From Candidatus Omnitrophota bacterium (GTDB lineage: Bacteria; Omnitrophota; Gorgyraeia; Gorgyraeales; Gorgyraeaceae), in NCBI GenBank assembly GCA_018817035.1, contig JAHIUV010000097.1:1-15750 (forward strand): 15,750 nt of DNA, read 5' to 3'. The position numbers and the translations under genes are program-made. Under the pieces are notes generated by a model that searched no databases, was not told where the DNA came from, and saw nothing but the letters and a program-made list of their open reading frames with translations. Positions 7,208 to 14,100 of the stretch are shown one piece after another. How positions within the stretch are numbered: position 1 is the stretch's first letter; the number at the start of each line of letters is the position of its first letter.

Positions 7208-7284
7208 TGTTTTTTAGGTAAAAATAAGGCTGAAAATACTTGACTTTTTTAATATATCCAGTAAACTATAAACACCATTATTTT

Positions 7285-7313
7285 TTGATAGCTACACAGA
7301 GAAGAAATATTTT
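7285..7313 (+). promoter_or_regulatory. candidate promoter of tRNA-Glu
   Basis: TTGATA (7285-7290), 17 bp, TATTTT (7308-7313), about 60 bases before the tRNA. A second candidate, TTGACT (7240-7245) with TAAACT (7262-7267), lies upstream. The remaining sequence from 7208 to 7378 shows no gene. The small membrane-protein gene may be read from the same transcript. Confidence 0.4.
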
Positions 7314-7378
7314 AGCGGGGTCAGGGTAGGTCCTTGGATGGCATTGATACAGAAAAAAAATAACAGAATGTAATCAGG

Positions 7379-7456
7379 GGCCTCATCGTCTAGCCTGGCC
7401 TAGGACAGGTGGTTCTCAGCCATCAGACACCGGTTCAAATCCGGTTGGGGCTACCA
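7379..7456 (+). tRNA. tRNA-Glu (anticodon CTC)
   Basis: The gene is 78 bases including an encoded CCA (7454-7456). Acceptor arms are GGCCTCA (7379-7385) and TGGGGCT, closing with two G-U pairs, with discriminator A7453. The D-arm is GTCT/GGAC. The anticodon arm GGTGG-TTCTCAG-CCATC gives CTC, reading GAG. The T-arm is ACCGG-TTCAAAT-CCGGT. Confidence 0.93.
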
Positions 7457-7514
7457 AAAATACAAAGGTGTATTTAATAAATAGTTAATAGTCAGTTAGC
7501 GAAAGGAGGCTTAG

Positions 7515-7769
7515 ATGTTAAGCGGACCGAAGTTTTTGGAAGTAAGCTCCAGGATATTCAAAGTTTTGGCTTGGGTGTCAGTAGCTGTAGGTATTATTTC
7601 CGCTCTTGTTATATTTATAGGAGGCGGCACGCCAGATGCTCCGAGATCAACAGGTTTTGTTGGTTTGTTGCTAGGAGTCGTTTATTTCTTTCTATTTACT
7701 GTTGCTTCTGAGGTAATAGCGCTGCTTTTGGACATGCGCAGTAAACTTGACAAAGGTTCAAACGCCTAA
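7515..7769 (+). CDS. small two-helix membrane protein of unknown function
   Basis: This 84-residue protein has a hydrophobic helix at about 14-35 and another at about 47-72, joined by a glycine- and proline-containing loop (G-G-G-T-P-D-A-P). Its charged tail is D-M-R-S-K-L-D-K. The start is secure: AAAGGAGG lies five bases before the ATG, one of the best ribosome sites in the window. It begins 58 bases after tRNA-Glu and may share its transcript. I do not recognise a family beyond general resemblance to small inner-membrane proteins of the DUF4282 style. Its position between the divergent signalling operon and the riboswitch-controlled gene is suggestive but may be accidental. Confidence 0.75.
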   Translation: MLSGPKFLEVSSRIFKVLAWVSVAVGIISALVIFIGGGTPDAPRSTGFVGLLLGVVYFFLFTVASEVIALLLDMRSKLDKGSNA

Positions 7770-7775
7770 AATTCA

Positions 7776-7816
7776 CTTAACTTCACAAAACTGCAATGCA
7801 CTGTTGTGAAGTTAAG
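7776..7816. repeat. 13-bp perfect inverted repeat after the small membrane-protein gene
   Basis: CTTAACTTCACAA (7776-7788) and TTGTGAAGTTAAG (7804-7816) are exact reverse complements around a 15-base spacer. No T-run follows, so it is not a standard intrinsic terminator. It could be a Rho-independent-like or processing hairpin for the small gene, or a protein-binding site. The stretch 7817-7904 beyond it shows nothing else. Confidence 0.65.
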
Positions 7817-7904
7817 GTTAATTCTGATCTTTGGAAACGTTTTCTTGTTGCTTGTCAATAGCGTGTTAAAGTCATACTTTTTAATATATTTTAAAAAGTT
7901 ACTA

Positions 7905-7933
7905 TTGACATAGCCTATATTATAATATATACT
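7905..7933 (+). promoter_or_regulatory. consensus promoter of the riboswitch-giant gene unit
   Basis: TTGACA (7905-7910), a 17-bp spacer and TATACT (7928-7933). Initiation near 7940 gives a leader of about 205 bases before the ATG at 8147. The leader contains the c-di-GMP aptamer and terminator. The 65 bases between the start site and the aptamer hold nothing recognised. Confidence 0.8.
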
Positions 7934-8006
7934 ATAGATAGGAAGGAAAAATTAGATTTTTAGATGACAATTAAGTAAATTTTAAAAGTATTTGAAAGCA
8001 GTTTAA

Positions 8007-8101
8007 AACCTCTCCGATAATAGCAAACCATGAGTAATCGTGGGACGCAAAACTAAGGACCCCGAAGGTTCGGGGTAGCCGAGTTGCCGAAAAATGAGGT
8101 T
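8007..8101 (+). promoter_or_regulatory. c-di-GMP-I (GEMM) riboswitch aptamer
   Basis: P1 is formed by AACCTC (8007-8012) with GAGGTT (8096-8101). The conserved AGCAAACC leads into P2, CCATGA/TCGTGG (8028-8033, 8038-8043), capped by a GNRA loop GTAA. Then comes the hallmark GGGACGCAAA (8042-8051). The CTAAG element (8053-8057) has the form of a tetraloop receptor. P3 is ACCCCGA/TCGGGGT (8059-8065, 8070-8076), and the aptamer ends with the characteristic GCCGAGTTGCCG. All core features of the class are present. The ligand is c-di-GMP in characterised members; ligand specificity can shift (for example to 3',3'-cGAMP) by small changes in this class. Confidence 0.92.
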
Positions 8102-8125
8102 AATCAGCAACTCGGCTATTTTTTT
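8076..8125 (+). terminator. riboswitch-controlled intrinsic terminator
   Basis: A perfect 12-bp stem TAGCCGAGTTGC (8076-8087) with GCAACTCGGCTA (8107-8118) is followed by seven T (8119-8125). Its 5' arm is the 3' part of the aptamer, and the aptamer's P1 strand (8096-8101) lies in its loop, so the two folds exclude each other. Ligand binding should therefore prevent termination (ON switch). Confidence 0.9.
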
Positions 8126-8146
8126 GAATAAAAGGGGGCACGGCCG

Positions 8147-11100
8147 ATGTTAGACTGGCAGAATAAAAAATGGATAAAAGTGATCGCCGTAACAGTGGTG
8201 GTTACTTTTTTGGTGTATGATGTAGCCTGGGCAATGGATTTTTCGCCCATGGCCATTTCTAGCGCTCCATCCGCGTCATCCCAGGGATTGATCCCCAGAA
8301 TCAGCGATTTTGTTTCCAAAAATATTCTTAAGAGAACTCAAATCCAGGATAAATCAGAAACCACAGAAATTCTTTTCAGGACCCAGCTTGTCCCCCACAA
8401 GAGATATGGGGAGAGTTCCGGATTCCTTCGCAAAGAGGCTACTGAGAACGCGATTAAGCGCCAGATGGATTTTATCAGACGCCATCAGCGCATAGAGACT
8501 GAACGTATAAACAGGGACTTTACTATATATAAGATAAATAGGGGCTTATATATGGATAATGTGGAAAAGGCTCAGGAAGCCCAGAATATAACACAGCAGG
8601 TTATGAAAGCCAGAGGCGATACGTTTGAATCCGCCGCGGCGCTTAGTGAATTTAACTATACGATCAATAAAGATGGTTCAAAAATATATTACAAAGACGG
8701 CCTTCCTTCCAGGATCCTTAACGAGCCTGTCTATGATTCCATAGGTCAATTTTCAGTAAAAAATACTTATAATATGGCCTATAGCGGCAGGAGATTGCTG
8801 CTATCTTATGATTCTGACATAACGGATTCCCTGGGCAGCGTGACAAAAATACAGTGGCGTAACGGTACTTATTCAGATGATTCTGTGTGGTATGCCAGCG
8901 ATGATTCGGCGTACGGTAAGTATCTTACCGGTTACACGGAATATATAACAGATTCATATGGCACTATGATAGTGCGCGAATGGTCAGCGACCCGCGATTC
9001 ATACAGCGGCAAAAAAGTTACATCATACACTGAGATCATTAAAGACGCTACCGGCGCGATCGTTTCGACGAGCGACTGGTATAACGGGACTTATGACGGA
9101 GACAACCTGGTAGGTTATAACCAGACCTCAACAGATGCCTATGGTAACGTAACGCTTACCACATGGAGCGGTAAATTTGAGAACGGCAGGATGATAGAAT
9201 CATCTTCCATTGACGAGCAGATAAATGCCGATAACACTACTTCGGTCAGCAAAAACAAAGTTACTTATAGTTATGATCCCGCGAATGAACTTACAGGCGC
9301 TTCCGGTTCTACGGATATAACAGGCGAAGCAAAAGACGCTAATGGATTAACGATATACACTTATTCCGGAAAAACGAGCCAGCATTATGAGATCTTGAAC
9401 GGTCAATTAAAGCCTGTTTATACAGAGACCGAGATGGATCAGGTAAACGCGGATACTTCCACTTCCCGCACTACCACACGTTTTGATTATATTTACAATG
9501 ACCGGAATGTAATAGTCGATGCCAGTGAATTCAGTAAGACCACAGGAACAGACATATTTGGTTTAGAATATACCAGCACTACTATAAGCGAATATGACGT
9601 AATAGCCAGCCAGCCCAGAAGGACTTCTTCCGATACAGAGACTACCAGCGAGAATATTTTCGGCGATACCAGCAAGACTGTTTCGCATATTGAGTATATT
9701 TATGACGAGATGGGTAATTTCAGCGAAGAAGGCGCTACGGGTTATACTGATACGACAGGTGTAAACCTATTTGGGGAAGCATATTCCACGCACACGATCA
9801 ATGTATATGAAATTATAAACGGCCAACCCAAACTGATAACTTCCGAAACAACGCCGAACGCGCCTAATCCCACTGAGGACCTGGGTACTATGCTCTCGAG
9901 AGTCGAAGATATGCTTTTTGGAATAGCTGAATCCGAGGGTCCGGAAAAAGAAGAAAAAATACAAGAGGCCGCTGAGGAGCTTGGCATAGAGCGTGAGTCA
10001 ATAATTGATATTACCATGGACATGGTTTATTCAATTATTGCGTGGCTGGGCAAAGCCTCTACCAATGTAATAAACTGCGCGGTAACCGCTCTTAAGAATA
10101 TATTCCAGGGCCGTAGCGTAGAAGTGGAAGATACTGAAATAGCAAGGCAAGCTATCCTGATAGATGTCCTTACAGGTGTGATTACCCCTGAGAACGCAAA
10201 AGGAGAACTCGAACTTTCATTCTATTCAATGGTGAAGACAGCCGAAAATAATGGCGTGGTTCTTAACGCCGTGAATATAACCGAAGACCAATTGAAAAAT
10301 ATAATCACTCCTGCCATTGCCCATGTGGGCGGGGATCACTATGTGGTGGTTACTGGGGTCAGTAATGCCCAGGTAACATACATGGACAGCGGAGAAGAAA
10401 TTGTAAAAGATATAGATGAATTTATGTACATGTTTGACGGCAATATCTTGATCACTGACGTGCCTGTCGGGGCAAGTGTTATTGATTTTGCGGCAATGAA
10501 AGAAATAAAAGGCGCGGATGAAGCAGACGCGACGACTCCTCCAGCTAGTCATTTATCTTCTTCCCCCTCTTTTGGAACAGAAAAAGGAACATGGAGTCCT
10601 AGTGATGATGGCTTATGGAAGTGGGAGAAAAGCGATGCTTGGCAGGATGGTGACGAAGTATGGAGCGATAGTTCCCATTATGATGATGGTAATTGGATAA
10701 CTGCTTATACTAAGAGTGCCGGAAGCTATGATAATGGGGATTATGTTTCTTCCACATATGATGGCACAGGCAGTAATACGAATAATTCTTATTTCACAAA
10801 AGAAGATTGGGGCGATGGTGGTGTTCATATTGCCATGTATGATGATGAAAATGGAGGGTTTGAGCTTTTCAGGAACAAGAAAACAGCGTTTGATAAAAAG
10901 GAGATAGAGTATCATACATGGACTGGTAATAGAGATGATCCTACCAGTTATAGCCTTACGGTTATAACTGGAATAAACATCTATATCAGTAATTTCAGCG
11001 AAGTCGGAGTTTCTTATATAGATGCTGTGAATAACAAAGATATAGGCGTAGAGTACGCGACATATTACAGTAAATCCCAGGGTAAGGTTGATCCTAAAGA

Positions 11101-14100
11101 TCCTGATTCCGCGCTTGACGGAAAATGGAGTGTTACCTACGCGACAATAGATAGGGAAGCCGGAGATATTTATAAAATAGACGGTTTAAGCTGGAATAAT
11201 GAGGGAGCTATAACTACCGCGGTTTCTTTAGAAAGGGTAATAGGCGGTGATGTAATAATTAAAGAAGGAAAAGAACAGCGAAGTTTTTATGCTATAAGAA
11301 ATGATTTCAGCTATTGTGATGCCGAAGGAAATCCTATAGATCCTTTTATAGACGGTTCTGTTGTTAACGGTAATAGTGGTCCTATAAGCGGCTGGACAAC
11401 TACAGGTACGCTTCCCGCAGGTTATGACTTTAAAATAAATTATAATTATGATGAATATGGTCTTGGTTTAGTTGAAAATCTTACAATAAATATAGCCGGG
11501 AGCGAAGTTAGTCTGGATCTATTGGCATTTGATTCTTCAAGCGGAGAGCTGAAGGTTGTCCGTGAAGATGCGGAAGGGACTATAACAAAATATGTTACGT
11601 TTACTAATCCTTATGACACATCCGAAAAAGTAACCTCTAAGGTTACCTTTAATATATCAGTAGATAAAGATGGTTATGTGGAAATACGCGCAACCTATGA
11701 TTCTTATGAATGGACAAAGGAAGAATATGTAAAGACAATAGAAGGCGGCGCGGTAGAAGGTAAGTTGGATGATGCTAAAGAACGATGGATAGTCGGAGAT
11801 ACTAATGGAGATGGTTATATATCAGGATACGGAGAAGGTTATTGGGATGAAGAGAACAGCGTATGGGTATCTCAGGACATGGATGGAGATGAAGTTATTT
11901 CGCAGACAGAAGGTTATTATGATACCGAGACAGCAACATGGGTAGAAACATCTCTTGGGCTTGATCCTGAAAATGAGATAAAAGTAGATGCGTATACTGT
12001 AGAAAGAACAAAAACTTCTAACACAGGTTATGTTAGATTTAATGTAATAGATTCTACATCAAGATCGTATGATTTATATCAAAACTCAGCCGCTATCATT
12101 AACGCCCTTAAGCAGGCTGTCATTGATAAGGACGCAAGCTCAGATGTTTCAATGTATGACGCTGCCCTGGTATCCGGGAGCACTTTGAGTTTTACCCAGG
12201 CGGTTTCTATCAATGAAGACGGAATCGTGTCTGTAACCCGTGAATATAATAGCCTTGGCATTACTCAGGAGATTACAGGATTAAGAGTATCTGCTGATGC
12301 AGGCAGTATAAACGATGGAATCTGGTCAGCTTTTACAGTAGACGCCGGGACAGAAAATGCCCTTTTGCCGTATTCAAATTCTAATGTGAGTTATCAGGCC
12401 TTGCAATATGGCATTGGTATTGGTATTGTCGAAAATAACGTAGAATTAAAATTAGTTAATCCTCCTGATAATCCGACAATATCCGGCGTTACTCCTAATT
12501 ATATGGCTGATCCCACAGGAGTATTCCTTGCCAGCGGCGAATCGCCTCTCATGATTACCATGGATGCTGACAGCAGTGAAATCAGTTATATATTAAAGGA
12601 GACTCAGGCAGGCGCAGTCGCTCTCTATAAGCCTGAAGAAGAAGTTACGCTGGATAAGATCAGATTCGTATCTCACGAGACTGATGAGGAATTATACGTT
12701 GAATATAAAGGCGAAGCAGTAGTTGTTTATATGATAGACGCTAAAGGCGTAGAGACGAGTATTGAATTAATTGCTGATAAGGCTTATGCAACAACCAGAG
12801 TTGAGCCAAGGCATAGCGTCGAAATGGAAAGCGTCCTATACGAAGATGAAACAGGAACCGCTACAAAAACAATACTCGTCCAGCTAAAAGAGAACGCGAG
12901 CAATGCCCTAAATGTTAGTTTGTCTTTGGCAGGGAATGTCATAAACAGGGTAATAGAGTTCCTGAAGCTTAGAATGGAACAACTGGGTTCAGGTGTAAAT
13001 AATTTTATAGAACAGGCAGGCGGCCTGGATAAAGTAGCAGATTGGCTCAAGAGAATGGGAACGTATGTAATTAATTGCGCCGTAAGAGCGCTTTATAATA
13101 CATTCAGTAAACTGGGCGTCAGTGTCTCTATGGAAGACATAGCGGTAGAGACTATATTGAGTGATCTTTCATCCGGCAGGATAAGCCCTGACCAGTCACC
13201 TATATTGTATACTTCTTTCTATACTTTGCATAAAGTAGCTTATTCCAAAGGCATGGACCTGAAACTATATAACATAAGCGTGGAAGACCTTGAAAGCATA
13301 GAAGGGCCTTATATAGCCCAGGTAGGGGGAGACCACGCGATAGTCATAACAAAGGTCGAGAACGGCATTGTTTCATTGATAGAATCAGACGGGAAGCTTT
13401 ACAATGTTTCCATAGAAGAATTTGCGGAGGAGTTTAATGGTTTTATACTTTCTAATAGAGGCCCTCCCGGAGCAGAAGAAGTTATTCTTCCTTTAATCTC
13501 TCCTATTACAGCCGCGGGAAAAACACTTCCGCCTGAACCTCCTGTTCCGGCTGATCCCGAATGGACAGAAGGCGCTAAAAACTGGACAAATATAACTACT
13601 ACTTCTCTTGACGGGTCATATACCAGGACAGATTCATGGGTAGAATATGAATACAATGCCAATGGAGTTCTTATAGGCGCCAAGGGTGGCGCTCTTACAT
13701 GGGGCAATGACATCTTCGGCAATACCTATTATGCCAGGCGCACTGATATATATACTATTGTGTTGGGAGAGACAAAGATAGAAAGTTCTGTAACTGTTAC
13801 AGACAGTGTTAATATCGACGGCACAGAAAGCATTTCTGTCGGCATAATGAATTATTCTTATGATGCTTCCACAGGCACATTAGTCTCCGCGGATTGCACG
13901 GGAACCATATCTTTTGATAAATTTTCCAAAACAGAAGGCGAACTGGATGAAGACGATCTCGCTATGATCGAAGAATGGATTGCTGAAGGTAAATTCGCAG
14001 GGTATCTGAGCCTTCTGGACACAGATAACAACGGTAATAATGATACAGTGGCTATTAACGCCGCTAATTTGACCGTAGGAGACGATATATTCGGCAATCC

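Noticed and set aside
9493..10915. Short open frames on both strands inside the giant gene, including 10518-10907
   Set aside because: The giant frame is continuous here and carries recognisable repeats and a C39-like domain; the others are composition artefacts of Asp/Thr-rich codons.
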